From positions 1,674,001 through 1,738,000 of the forward strand of contig CAVWNC010000003.1 of assembly GCA_963756455.1 (NCBI GenBank): 64,000 nt of DNA, given 5' to 3'. Each line of letters opens with the position of its first letter. The first letter of the stretch is position 1. The position numbers were made by a program, and so were the translations under genes. The notes under the pieces are model-generated. The model was given only the letters and a program-made list of their open reading frames with translations, had not been told where the DNA came from and did not search any database. Of the stretch, positions 1 to 8,696 are shown one piece after another. This DNA is from DASQPA01 sp963756455. GTDB taxonomy: Bacteria > Acidobacteriota > Thermoanaerobaculia > Multivoradales > UBA5704.

Positions 1-2
1 CC

Positions 3-512
3 GCGAGCCTCGACTGGCTGCCCAAGGACGGCGGCAACCGTATCCGGCAGAAGTTCGAGACCATCGATTGCCGCCCGGTAGGGGGGAATCTGGCCTACGA
101 CTCGAATTTCCAGGGCCACCAGGAGATCCCCCTCCCCACCGGCAAGGTGCTGGCGCAGATCACCCTGCCGCTCGGCACCGCGAGCGCTCCGGTCACGCCG
201 GTCGCCTCGGTGGTCGTCCCCTCCTCGGGGACGGAGGATTCGACCTTGACTCCCTCGATACCTTCGCCAGTCCCCCTCTCGCGCAGCCCGCAGGCGATCG
301 CCGCCGACATCCTGAACTTGGGAGTCCCCAGAAAGCAGCTTCCCCTGCGCCAGGCCTTGGCCGATCAGGTGAGCGCCCTCCCCGCCGGCCGCCCCCCGGC
401 CGCCATTGCTACCGACCTCGCCACCCTCGGGATCTCCCAAGGGCAGCTGGATCTCTGGCATCGCCTGCAGAAGGAAGTCGCGAATCTCGGGCAGGGGAAA
501 CCGCAGACGTAG
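3..512 (+). CDS. C-terminal part of an unidentified protein (cut by window start)
   Basis: An open frame runs in from the left edge and stops at 510-512, giving about 169 residues of a C-terminal end. I do not recognise the family. The first 60 residues (starting ASLDWLPKDGG) look like a folded domain with aromatic and charged residues. They are followed by a Pro/Ser/Thr/Val-rich stretch that resembles an extracytoplasmic linker, and by about 70 residues of helical, Ala/Leu-rich sequence containing two similar segments, SPQAIAADILNLGVPRKQL and PPAAIATDLATLGISQGQL. That internal similarity suggests a small duplicated helical module at the end. Function unknown; the reading frame is favoured because it is open to the window edge with GC-rich third positions. 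Confidence 0.6.
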   Translation, partial: ASLDWLPKDGGNRIRQKFETIDCRPVGGNLAYDSNFQGHQEIPLPTGKVLAQITLPLGTASAPVTPVASVVVPSSGTEDSTLTPSIPSPVPLSRSPQAIAADILNLGVPRKQLPLRQALADQVSALPAGRPPAAIATDLATLGISQGQLDLWHRLQKEVANLGQGKPQT

Positions 513-752
513 GGGCGGCGAATTTCTTCTCGGGCCTCCGGTCTCTCCACCTCTCAAGGGGCGAAGACCAGCCTTTAGGCGCAGCGATTGCAACGCCACT
601 CCGGTGACCGCAGAAGACGCTGGTCAGACTCCCCTGGATGCGGTATTTTTTACGCCGCCCTGCGGCAAGTTCAAGCCGCGGCGCGACGTGCACTGCCAAG
701 GTGCCACCGAGGTGCTACCCGATCACGAGATCGAACCCGAGGAGGAGATGAG

Positions 753-2042
753 ATGGACGCCAAGGTCGCGGCAATCGAAGAGAGCTGGAAAAAGACCAGT
801 CGTTTCCGTGGGATCACCCGGCCCTACACGGCCGCCGACGTCCACCGCCTGCGCGGCTCGATCCATGTCGAGCACACCCTGGCCCGCCTCGGGGCCGAGC
901 GCCTGTGGGAGCTCCTGGGAAGCGAGGACTATGTCGCCGCCCTGGGCGCCCTGACCGGCAACCAGGCCGTCCAGCAGGTGCAGGCAGGGCTCCAGGCGAT
1001 CTATGTCAGCGGCTGGCAGTGCGCGGGGGACGCCAATGGCGCCGGCCAGATGTATCCCGACCAGAGCCTCTACCCTTCCGACAGCGTGCCGCTCCTCGTG
1101 CGGCGGATCAACAACGCCCTGGAGCGCGCCGACCAGATCCAGCATGCCGATGGCGGCTCCGGCCCCTACTGGTTCGCCCCCATCGTCGCCGACGCCGAGG
1201 CCGGCTTCGGCGGCAACCTGAACGCTTTCGAGCTGATGAAGGCGATGATCGCCGCCGGGGCGGCCGGGGTCCACTTCGAGGACCAGCTCTCCTCGGCGAA
1301 GAAATGCGGCCACATGGGCGGCAAGGTGCTCGTCCCCACCTCCGAATTCGAGCAGAAGCTCGCCGCCGCGCGCCTGGCGGCCGACGTCTGCGGCGTTCCC
1401 AGCCTCGTCGTGGCGCGGACGGACGCCAACAGCGCCAAGCTGATCACGAGCGACGTCGATCCGAGAGACCGCGAATTCATCGGAGCGGGCGAGCGGACAG
1501 CCGAGGGTTTCTTCGTCTTCCAGGGCGGCTTGGATGCCGCCATCGCCCGTGGCATCGCCTTCGCCCCGCTCGCCGATCTCGTCTGGTGCGAGACCTCGAA
1601 GCCCGACTTGGAGGAGGCGCGGCGCTTCGCCGAGGCGGTCCACGCGAAATATCCGGGAAAACTTCTCGCCTACAACTGCTCGCCCTCTTTCAACTGGCGG
1701 GAGAAGCTCGATGCGGTGACGATCGCCCGCTTCCAGCGCGAGCTCGGCGCGATGGGCTACAAGTTCCAGTTTGTCACCTTAGCCGGGTTCCACTCCCTGA
1801 ACCTCTCCATGTTCGAGCTCGCCCGGGCCTATCGCGAGAGCGGCATGACCGCCTACTCGCACCTCCAGGAGCGCGAGTTCGAGCACGAGCGGCAGTCGGG
1901 CTATCGGGCGGTCAAGCATCAGAAGTTCGTCGGCGCCGGCTATTTCGACGGCATCGCCCAGGTGCTCGCCCAGGGTCACGCCTCGACCGCCGCCCTCACC
2001 GGCTCGACCGAAGAGGAGCAGTTCACGGCGAAAGCGAGTTAA
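753..2042 (+). CDS. aceA: isocitrate lyase
   Basis: Splits isocitrate into glyoxylate and succinate, the first step of the glyoxylate bypass that lets cells grow on acetate or fatty acids. The 429-residue product has the family's usual length. The catalytic signature KKCGH lies at residues 183-187 with Cys185 as active-site base, followed by MGGK. The metal/substrate segment ADAEAGFGG near residue 147 is also present. The ATG at 753 is chosen because a purine-rich ribosome-binding site (gaggaggag) lies just upstream; the frame stays open further upstream but that part has no isocitrate lyase character. aceB follows after 32 bases, so the two are very likely one operon. Nothing looks damaged. 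Confidence 0.97.
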   Translation: MDAKVAAIEESWKKTSRFRGITRPYTAADVHRLRGSIHVEHTLARLGAERLWELLGSEDYVAALGALTGNQAVQQVQAGLQAIYVSGWQCAGDANGAGQMYPDQSLYPSDSVPLLVRRINNALERADQIQHADGGSGPYWFAPIVADAEAGFGGNLNAFELMKAMIAAGAAGVHFEDQLSSAKKCGHMGGKVLVPTSEFEQKLAAARLAADVCGVPSLVVARTDANSAKLITSDVDPRDREFIGAGERTAEGFFVFQGGLDAAIARGIAFAPLADLVWCETSKPDLEEARRFAEAVHAKYPGKLLAYNCSPSFNWREKLDAVTIARFQRELGAMGYKFQFVTLAGFHSLNLSMFELARAYRESGMTAYSHLQEREFEHERQSGYRAVKHQKFVGAGYFDGIAQVLAQGHASTAALTGSTEEEQFTAKAS

Positions 2043-2074
2043 AGACAGCGATTCTTTCAAAGAGAGGGACAGGC

Positions 2075-3658
2075 ATGAGCGCCAGCATTCGCGTCGTGGG
2101 GCCGGTCTCGGCCCATCAGGAAAGAATTCTCACCCCGCAGGCGAAAAAATTTATCGCCGGGCTCAACCAGCGCTTCGATTCGGTCCGCCAGGAGCTTTTG
2201 GCACGCCGGAAGCAGCGCCAGAGCGATTTCGATCACGGCGCGCTTCCCGATTTCCTGCACGCGACCCACGAGGTGCGCGAGGCCTGGTGGCATGTCGTTC
2301 CGGCCCCGCACGATCTCATGGACCGGCGAGTCGAGATCACCGGGCCGGTCGAGCGCAAGATGATGATCAACGCCCTCAACTCGGGGGCGAACGTCTTCAT
2401 GGCCGACTTCGAGGACGCGCTCGCACCGACCTGGGAAAACGTCATCGAAGGCCAGGCAAACCTGATCGACGCGGTCCGCCGCACCTTGAGCTTCCGAAAC
2501 CCCGATGGCAAGGAGTACCGGCTGAACGATCAGACGGCGACCCTCGTCGTCCGCCCGCGCGGCTGGCATCTCCATGAAAAGCATTTTCTGGTCGACGGCG
2601 AGCCGGTCTCGGCGAGCCTCTTCGACTTCGGCCTCTATTTCTTTCACAACGCCAAAGAGCTCCTCGATCGCGGCAGCGGCCCTTACTTCTATCTCCCGAA
2701 GCTTGAGAGCCACACCGAGGCCGAGCTGTGGAACGAGGTGTTCAACGCTACCCAGGACGCCCTCGGTCTCCCGCGCGGCTCGATCCGCGCCACGGTGCTG
2801 ATCGAAAACATCCTCGCCGCTTTCGAGATGGAGGAGATCCTCTTCGCCCTCCGCGAGCACGCGGCGGGTTTGAATGCCGGTCGCTGGGACTACATTTTCA
2901 GCATCATCCGCAAGTTCCGCACGAGCGATCAATACTTCCCCGATCGCTCGCAGATCACCATGGCGGTCCCGTTCATGCGCGCCTACACCGATCTCCTCGT
3001 CAAGACCTGCCACAAGAGGGGCGCTCACGCCATCGGCGGCATGGCCGCGTTCATCCCCAGCCGGCGGGACCCCGAGGTCAACGAGCGCGCGCTCAACAAG
3101 GTGCGGGAGGACAAGGACCGCGAGGCGGCGGCCGGTTTCGACGGCACCTGGGTGGCCCATCCCGATCTCGTACCGGTGGCGAAAGAGGTTTTCGACCGCG
3201 CCTTGGGCGAGCGGCCACACCAGAAGGACCGCGTCCGCGACGAGGTTCAGGCCGCAGCCGGCCGGCTGCTCGATTTCCGCATCGATTCGGGCGAGGGGCC
3301 GAGAGTGACCGAGGAGGGGGTGCGCGACAACGTCAGCATCGTCCTCCAGTATGTGGATTCCTGGCTCCAGGGATTCGGCGCGGTGGCCTTGAACAACCTG
3401 ATGGAAGACGCCGCGACCGCCGAGATCTCCCGCGCCCAGCTCTGGCAGTGGATCTGGCACGGCGCCACGCTCCCGGACGGCCGTAAGGTCGACCACGCCC
3501 TCTACCGCGACCTGCGGGACGCGGAGATCGCGAAGCTCGGCGGCACCCACGAGAGGCGCCTCGCCGACGCCTCGACGATCCTCGACGAGCTCATCCTCTC
3601 CGAGGATTTCGTCGAGTTTCTCACCATCCCCGCCTACGACCTGCTGGGGACGACGTAG
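2075..3658 (+). CDS. aceB: malate synthase A
   Basis: Condenses glyoxylate with acetyl-CoA to malate, completing the bypass begun by the upstream isocitrate lyase. The 527-residue length fits the malate synthase A type (about 530 residues) rather than the longer G type. Recognisable family segments include NSGANVFMADFEDALAPTW around residue 110, the LPKLESH stretch near residue 210 and AVPFMRAYTDLLVKTCHKRG followed by IGGMAAFIP near residue 320. The ATG at 2075 follows an AGAGAGGGAC purine run at suitable distance. The gene ends 23 bases before the stop of a convergent esterase gene, and I see no clear intrinsic terminator between them. Confidence 0.96.
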   Translation: MSASIRVVGPVSAHQERILTPQAKKFIAGLNQRFDSVRQELLARRKQRQSDFDHGALPDFLHATHEVREAWWHVVPAPHDLMDRRVEITGPVERKMMINALNSGANVFMADFEDALAPTWENVIEGQANLIDAVRRTLSFRNPDGKEYRLNDQTATLVVRPRGWHLHEKHFLVDGEPVSASLFDFGLYFFHNAKELLDRGSGPYFYLPKLESHTEAELWNEVFNATQDALGLPRGSIRATVLIENILAAFEMEEILFALREHAAGLNAGRWDYIFSIIRKFRTSDQYFPDRSQITMAVPFMRAYTDLLVKTCHKRGAHAIGGMAAFIPSRRDPEVNERALNKVREDKDREAAAGFDGTWVAHPDLVPVAKEVFDRALGERPHQKDRVRDEVQAAAGRLLDFRIDSGEGPRVTEEGVRDNVSIVLQYVDSWLQGFGAVALNNLMEDAATAEISRAQLWQWIWHGATLPDGRKVDHALYRDLRDAEIAKLGGTHERRLADASTILDELILSEDFVEFLTIPAYDLLGTT

Positions 3659-3681
3659 AGCGGGCGGCGCGTGCGCGGCCC

Positions 3682-4425
3682 TTACCAGCCCATCTGGTCG
3701 ACCGCGTAGGGCAGCATCTTCCGCCATGACGGCCAGTCGTGCGGGATGTCGTAGCCCCAGAGGTCGAGGGTGTGGGGAATGCCCTTCTGCTCCAGGATGG
3801 CGGCGAAGCGGCGCGAGGCGTCCGGCGCCTCGTAGTCGCCCTGGCCGGTGAGGATCGAGATCTTGCAGGCGGTCTGCAGGAGATGGAGGTACGGACCCTC
3901 CAGGTTCGAGACGTAGGCGGCTGGGTTGTTGAAGTAGGAATTGTCGTCCGAATAGCCCTTCAGGTAGTCGGGCCCGAGATCATAGAAGCCGCTCATGGCG
4001 ATCGTGGCGTCGAAGAGGTCCGGCCTCCGGAAGAGGGTATTGGCAGCGTGGAAGGCGCCGAAGCTCGCTCCGGTCGTGGCGATCCGGAGGTCGGGGGTCT
4101 GGCAGACGCTCCGGATGTAGGGGACGACCTCCTGCTCGACGTAGAGGGCGTAGAGGTTCTGTCGCCGTGCCTGCTCCGACACCGGCAGCTTGCTGTCCAT
4201 CCAGGCCTGGTTGTTGATGCTGTTGATCGAGAACACCCGCACCCGGCCGGCCGCGAGCTGGCCGGAGACGGCTTCGACCAAGCCGAAGCGCTCGTTCTCC
4301 AGGAAATCCGCGGCGGCGGTGGGGAAGAGCAGCAGAGGATGCCCCCAGTGGCCGTAGGACACGATGGGCATGGGCTGTCCGAGAATGGGGCTGTACCAAG
4401 AGTCGACGTTCTTCTGTAGATCCAC
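3682..4425 (-). CDS. putative alpha/beta-hydrolase esterase
   Basis: A 247-residue protein of the putative esterase (esterase D-like) group. The nucleophile elbow is GASFGAFHA near residue 118, with Ser as the presumed nucleophile; a later GQGDYEAPDA segment and the C-terminal HDWPSWRKMLPY segment are positioned to supply the Asp/Glu and His of a catalytic triad. There is no signal peptide, so it should be cytoplasmic. Translation probably starts at the GTG at 4425, preceded on its own strand by an AGGGAGG ribosome-binding site. It converges with aceB and diverges from the nuclease gene to its right. The substrate cannot be told from sequence; family members act on small acyl esters or glycan-linked acyl groups. 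Confidence 0.8.
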   Translation of the reverse strand: MDLQKNVDSWYSPILGQPMPIVSYGHWGHPLLLFPTAAADFLENERFGLVEAVSGQLAAGRVRVFSINSINNQAWMDSKLPVSEQARRQNLYALYVEQEVVPYIRSVCQTPDLRIATTGASFGAFHAANTLFRRPDLFDATIAMSGFYDLGPDYLKGYSDDNSYFNNPAAYVSNLEGPYLHLLQTACKISILTGQGDYEAPDASRRFAAILEQKGIPHTLDLWGYDIPHDWPSWRKMLPYAVDQMGW

Positions 4426-4533
4426 GAAGTCCCTCCCTCTGTCAGGCCGGCAGGATATCCGCCCCCGGAGCGTCCTTCAAGTCGGCCACCCGCATCTGCT
4501 ACGCTTTTTGGGACCTCAAAGGAGAAAGTCGCC

Positions 4534-5355
4534 GTGAAGATCCGCCATCTGGCTGTCGCCCTGACGTTTCTCCTCTGCGCCCAACCCGCTTTCCCCTGGG
4601 GGGCGAACGGGCATCGCGCCGTGGGACGGATCGCCGAGCATCACCTCTCGGAGGCCGCGGCCCGCGGTGTTGCCGGGATCCTGGGGGCGGAGAGCCTCGC
4701 CCAGGCCGCCACCTGGCCGGACGAAATCCGCTCCGATCCCTCCCGGGACCGCACCCACCCCTGGCATTTCGTCGAGCTGGATGAGGGCGAGACCTACGAT
4801 CCCTCCAAATACCCGGCAGGCAACGTCGTCGAAGCGATCGACCGTTTCACCAAGGTCGTCCGCGACCCCCAGGCGGACCGTACGGCGAGGATCGAGGCGC
4901 TCCGTTTCCTCGTCCACTTCGTGGGGGACGTCCATCAGCCGCTGCATGTCGGACGGCGGGGGGACCGCGGCGGCAACAACATCCAGGTCACCTGGTTCGG
5001 TGAGGCCACCAACCTGCACGCGGTGTGGGACGAGAAGATTCTCGAAGCCGAGAAGCTCTCGTTCTCCGAGCTCGTCGAGTTCATCGACCACCCGACCCCG
5101 GACGAGGTCAGGAGCTGGCAGAGCGGGGCCGTCCTCGACTGGGTGCGGGAGTCGGCCGATCTCCGGGCGCGGGCCTACGAGATCGGCGACGGCAAGCTCG
5201 GCTACGCCTACCAGTACCGGAACATTCCCCTGGTGAAACGCCGGCTCCTCCAGGCCGGCGTCCGCCTCGCCGGGCTGCTCAACGCCATCTTCGCCGAGAG
5301 CGGACCCTCGCTCCCGGACCACCCGCCGGTGGCAGCCCCGCCCCCCTCTCGCTAG
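4534..5355 (+). CDS. secreted S1/P1-type nuclease
   Basis: A zinc-dependent nuclease of the S1/P1 family, which cleaves single-stranded nucleic acids and removes 3'-phosphates outside the cytoplasm. A signal peptide occupies residues 1-22, and cleavage before WGANGH would expose the N-terminal Trp that in this family binds zinc. Further ligand segments are visible: WPDEIRS near residue 63, HPWHFVEL near residue 77, HFVGDVHQPLHVG near residue 128 and the Asn/His/Asp cluster ATNLHAVWDEKI near residue 159. Start is the GTG at 4534 with AAGGAGAAAG upstream. The 273-residue length is normal. It probably scavenges nucleotides or phosphate from extracellular DNA/RNA, which is inference. Confidence 0.93.
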   Translation: MKIRHLAVALTFLLCAQPAFPWGANGHRAVGRIAEHHLSEAAARGVAGILGAESLAQAATWPDEIRSDPSRDRTHPWHFVELDEGETYDPSKYPAGNVVEAIDRFTKVVRDPQADRTARIEALRFLVHFVGDVHQPLHVGRRGDRGGNNIQVTWFGEATNLHAVWDEKILEAEKLSFSELVEFIDHPTPDEVRSWQSGAVLDWVRESADLRARAYEIGDGKLGYAYQYRNIPLVKRRLLQAGVRLAGLLNAIFAESGPSLPDHPPVAAPPPSR

Positions 5356-5417
5356 ATCAAGACCGGCGCGCCCTTTGCAACATTGAGGGAGCGAACAAGA
5401 GAGAGGAGACTCCGAAC

Positions 5418-5675
5418 ATGGCCGTCATCCACTTCATCTGGTCGATTCTCATCGGGCTCCTCGTCGGCCTCCTCGCCCGCGCCCTGATGCCCGGCACGCA
5501 ACACCTGGGGTTCTTCGCCACGGTGCTCCTCGGTATCGTGGGCTCCCTCGTGGGTGGAATCCTGGCGGCCCTCCTCTCGCGCCCTCGGCAGGGCGCCTGG
5601 TTCCACCCTGCCGGCTTCTTCCTGTCGATCGTCGGGGCCGTGATCGTGCTCTACCTCTGGCGTTTCGTGGGCTGA
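5418..5675 (+). CDS. GlsB/YeaQ/YmgE family small membrane protein
   Basis: An 85-residue, almost entirely hydrophobic protein with three predicted membrane helices (about residues 5-25, 32-52 and 64-83). The Gly-rich first helix (IGLLVGLLARALMPG) and the second (TVLLGIVGSLVGGIL) match the 'transglycosylase-associated protein' GlsB/YeaQ family, whose members are stress-related inner-membrane proteins of uncertain function. The ATG at 5418 follows a GAGAGGAGAC ribosome-binding site. The gene stands alone between the nuclease gene and a plsC-like gene, in the same direction as both. Confidence 0.9.
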   Translation: MAVIHFIWSILIGLLVGLLARALMPGTQHLGFFATVLLGIVGSLVGGILAALLSRPRQGAWFHPAGFFLSIVGAVIVLYLWRFVG

Positions 5676-5754
5676 GGAGCTGCCGCCCGGGTCGTCCCTC
5701 TTCCCGGATTCTCTAGGATATGATGGGAACTCTAAGTGACGACGGTGGCAGACG

Positions 5755-6525
5755 ATGACTGACCTGCGCTATGCATCGGCGGTTCGGCCGCGGGGGAACC
5801 GGTGGGAGGCCGGATGGGCTGTGCTCAACGCCCTCCAGGCGGCCTACATCCTGCTCTGGAGCGCCCTCTGGATCTCGATCGCCTTGGTCGTCACCGCCCT
5901 CACCTGGCGCCGCGGCCCGGCGCTCGCCCTCGCCCGGCGGGTCTGGGCGCCGGGTCTCCTCGCCATCGCCGTGACGCTCGAGGTCGAGGGGCACGAGGAG
6001 GTCGACTTCCGCCGCCCGCACCTCTTCGTCGCCAACCACCAGTCCTGGGCCGACATCCCGGCCCTCTTCGTCGCCCTTCCCGTGCCGCTCCTCTTCATGG
6101 CCAAGCGCGAGCTCGCCCGCGTCCCCTTCCTCGGTTGGTACATCCAGGCGATGGGGATGGTTTTCGTCGAGCGCAGCGCCCGCGCCGCAGGGGCGGCGAG
6201 CGTCGGCCAGGCGGCGGAACGGCTGGGCCACGGCTGGTCGGTGCTCTCCTTCCCCGAGGGCACCCGCAGCCGGGACGGCCGCGTTCACACCTTCAAGAGC
6301 GCGGGCTTCGCCGCCGCGATCGAAGCCGGGGTTCCGGTGGTCCCGGTCGCCCTGGAAGGAGCCGGCCGCATCATCCCGCCGGGAGGATTCCGCATCCGTC
6401 CCGGCCGCGTCCGCGTCCGCATCGGCGCTCCCATCCCCACGACCGGTCTTAAGCGCGCCGACCGCACCGATCTCGCCCGGAGGGCCGAGCGGGCGGTGGC
6501 GGAGCTGTTGGAACGCCAGGACTAG
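5755..6525 (+). CDS. plsC: 1-acyl-sn-glycerol-3-phosphate acyltransferase (PlsC family)
   Basis: Transfers an acyl chain to lysophosphatidic acid to make phosphatidic acid, an inner-membrane step of phospholipid synthesis. The 256-residue protein has an N-terminal hydrophobic helix (about residues 25-50), the catalytic NHQSWAD motif (HX4D) near residue 94, and the glycerophosphate-binding FPEGTRSRDG motif near residue 165, followed by VPVVPVALEGAG. Its stop codon TAG (6523-6525) directly abuts the reverse-complement stop of the next, convergent gene. plsC as the symbol is by family; acyl specificity cannot be told. Confidence 0.9.
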   Translation: MTDLRYASAVRPRGNRWEAGWAVLNALQAAYILLWSALWISIALVVTALTWRRGPALALARRVWAPGLLAIAVTLEVEGHEEVDFRRPHLFVANHQSWADIPALFVALPVPLLFMAKRELARVPFLGWYIQAMGMVFVERSARAAGAASVGQAAERLGHGWSVLSFPEGTRSRDGRVHTFKSAGFAAAIEAGVPVVPVALEGAGRIIPPGGFRIRPGRVRVRIGAPIPTTGLKRADRTDLARRAERAVAELLERQD

Positions 6526-7540
6526 CTACCCGAGCCCCATCTCCGCCAGGGTCGGGGCGACCAGGACGCGCTTCGCCAGCTCTTCCAGCTCCTTGGCGGA
6601 AGAAATCGCCTTGACCTTCCGCCGGACCCGTGCCGGGATCGTCTCGAAACGCTGCTCCAGAAGGCGGAGAAGGAGCTGTCGCATTCCCTCCAGCTGGCCC
6701 GTCTCGCGACCCTCCTGACGGCCTTTCTGCCGTCCTTCCTTCCGGCCCGTCTGCCGCCCTTCTTTCCTCCCCTTCTCCAGCGCTCCGTTCCACCACTCGG
6801 TCAGAGTCTCTTCCAGCATGGCGACCTCCTCCAGCTCCCTTACTGCCGGAATTGTAACGCCTGGACGCATCCGCCGGAGCAGATTTAGGAGCCAGGAGGT
6901 GAAGTGGTGCCGCAGCTCCGTTTCCTTCCCTGGCGGCAGGAGCACGGCAAGCTCGGCGGTCAGGGCGGGGAGATCCTCCGGGGCGCAGGCCTCCAGCCGG
7001 AACAGAGTCGCCACTCGGCTGCCGGGGAGAGCCATCTCCTCCGGACGGAGGCGGTTCTCGTCGACCAAGAGGTAGGTGAGCTGGGGGAGGTACCGTTCGC
7101 ACCCCGGCGGCGCCGCCCGAAACAGACTTCCCAGATCGGCCGGCGCGTTCCAGGCGCGCTTGCCGTTGTAGAGCACCAGTGGCAGTACCGCCGGAAGGCC
7201 TCGGGCCGGGGTCGCCACCCCCGTCCGCACCAATCCCGAGAGGAGAAGAGCCACGTAGCCCAGGAGCCGGGACCCCCATGAAGGGATCGGGCGTCGACTG
7301 GAACTCCAACAGCAGATAGATATAGAACCAGCCCCGCCCGCCGCCCCGCCAGCGCAACCGCCAGACGACGTCGCTGTGCCGTTCGCGCAGATCGTCGCTC
7401 GTATAGCTGCCGTTCGGCCGCTCCAGCGTGGCGAAGTCGAGATCCGCCACCCACGGCTCATGGACGAACCCCCGCAGGAGCTCCTCGACCATCCCGGGGT
7501 GAGAGAAAAGAAGCTTGTAACCGCTGTCGTGCTCTGCCAT
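6526..7540 (-). pseudogene. Rpn family recombination-promoting nuclease, frameshifted copy
   Basis: Broken sister of the intact gene immediately to its right. It starts at 7540 with MAEHDSGYKLLFSHPGM, reads correctly through the PD-(D/E)XK-like nuclease core (SDVVWRLRW, then YIYLLLEFQS), then shifts frame after FMGV. A GGG at 7269-7271 stands where the intact copy has GG, so one extra base moves the rest, including the Arg/Lys/Glu/Gly-rich tail, into another frame that stays open to 6526. Compared with the sister it also has 36 extra bases encoding additional KEGRQ-like repeats near the C-terminus. Rpn proteins are PDDEXK nucleases encoded as multicopy genes. The damage looks genuine because the sister supplies an internal control, although a base-call error cannot be excluded. 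Confidence 0.85.
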
Positions 7541-7640
7541 CCGAGTCCTCTCCGAGCGGCCTTGATGGCCGATCTGGAGAGAAAGACGGAAAACGCCTCG
7601 CCGATCGCTCAGGTCTCTTTTGGCATTTTGCGTTGGGGGG

Positions 7641-8618
7641 CTACCCGAGTCCCATCTCCGCCAGAGTCGGGGCGACCAGGACGCGCTTCGCAAGCTCTTC
7701 CAGCTCCTTGGCGGAAGAAATCGCCTTGACCTTCCGCCGGACCCGTGCCGGGATCGTCTCGAAACGCTGCTCCAGAAGGCGGAGAAGGAGCTGGCGCATT
7801 CCCTCCAGCTGGCCCGTCTCGCGACCCTCCTGCCGGCCTTCCTTCCGCCCCTTCTCCACCGCGCCGTTCAACCACTCGGTCAGAGTTTCTTCCAGCATGG
7901 CGACCTCCTCCAGCTCTCTTACTTCCGGAATTGTAACGCCTGGACGCATCCGCCGAAGCAGGTGCAGGAGCCAGGAGGTGAAGTGGTGCCGAAGTTCCGG
8001 TTCCTGCCCCGGCGGCAGGAGCGCTGCGAGCTCGGCGGTCAGGGCGGGGAGGTTCTCCGGGGCACAGGCCTCCAGCCGGAACAGGGTCGCCACTCGGCTG
8101 CCAGGGAGAGCCATTTCCTCCGGACGGAGGCGGTTCTCGTCGACCAAGAGGTAGCTGAGCTGAGGCAGATACCGTTCGCACCCCGGCGGGACCGCCCGAA
8201 ACAAGCTTCCCAGATCGGCCGGCGCGTTCCAGGCGCGCTTGCCGTTATAGAGCACCAGCGGCAAGACCGCTGGAAGGCCTCGGGCCGGGGTCGCCACCCC
8301 CGTCCGCACCAATCCCGAAAGAAGAAGGGCGACGTAGCCCAGGAGCCGGACCCCCATGAAGGGATCGGGCGTCGACTGGAACTCCAGCAACAGATAAATA
8401 TAGAACCAGCCCCGACCGCCGCCCTGCCAGCGCAACCGCCAGACGACATCGCTGTGCCGCTCGCGCAGGTCGTCGCTCGTGTAGCTGCCGTTCGTCCGCT
8501 CCAGAGTGCTGAAGTCGAGGTCCGCCACCCAGGGCTCATGGACGAACCCCCGGAGGAGCTCCTCGACCATCTTGGGGTGAGAGAAAAGAAGCTTGTAACC
8601 GCTGTCGTGCTCTGCCAT
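7641..8618 (-). CDS. Rpn family recombination-promoting nuclease / putative transposase
   Basis: A 325-residue PD-(D/E)XK-superfamily protein of the Rpn (COG5464) group; E. coli relatives are DNA endonucleases that stimulate RecA-independent recombination. The core shows SDVVWRLRW near residue 57 (catalytic Asp) and YIYLLLEFQS near residue 75 (the E-x-Q version of the D/E-x-K motif). After an Arg/Leu-rich middle region comes the low-complexity KEGRQEGRETGQLEG segment near residue 265 and a helical C-terminus, the typical layout of this family. It starts at the ATG at 8618. It is the intact member of a tandem pair and lies between the broken copy and the molybdopterin synthase gene, all on the minus strand. 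Confidence 0.9.
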   Translation of the reverse strand: MAEHDSGYKLLFSHPKMVEELLRGFVHEPWVADLDFSTLERTNGSYTSDDLRERHSDVVWRLRWQGGGRGWFYIYLLLEFQSTPDPFMGVRLLGYVALLLSGLVRTGVATPARGLPAVLPLVLYNGKRAWNAPADLGSLFRAVPPGCERYLPQLSYLLVDENRLRPEEMALPGSRVATLFRLEACAPENLPALTAELAALLPPGQEPELRHHFTSWLLHLLRRMRPGVTIPEVRELEEVAMLEETLTEWLNGAVEKGRKEGRQEGRETGQLEGMRQLLLRLLEQRFETIPARVRRKVKAISSAKELEELAKRVLVAPTLAEMGLG

Positions 8619-8696
8619 CCGAGTCCTCTCCGAGCGGCCTTGATGGCCGATCTGGAGAGAAAGACGGAAAACGCCTCGCCGATCGCTCAGGTGCTT

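Larger units (their letters stand above)
6526..8692. repeat. tandem duplication of the Rpn gene with its upstream region
   Basis: Two direct copies, 6526-7614 (1089 bases) and 7641-8692 (1052 bases), are separated by 26 bases. The copies include the stop codon, the whole coding region and about 74 bases upstream of the start that are virtually identical. The 37-base length difference is fully accounted for by a 36-base in-frame repeat expansion plus the single inserted base that breaks the left copy. Many other differences are substitutions, so the duplication is not brand new. The pair probably arose by unequal recombination, or by activity linked to this nuclease family; the latter is inference. 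Confidence 0.9.

Noticed and set aside
512..752. RNA gene or riboswitch before aceA
   Set aside because: No tRNA cloverleaf or recognisable aptamer is visible in these 240 bases; only the aceA ribosome-binding site stands out.
3659..3681. Bidirectional terminator between aceB and the esterase gene
   Set aside because: The 23 bases contain GC-rich sequence without a T-run or stable symmetric stem.
2057..3727. 556-residue minus-strand frame opposite aceB
   Set aside because: It is a shadow of the GC-rich aceB gene with no recognisable domains.
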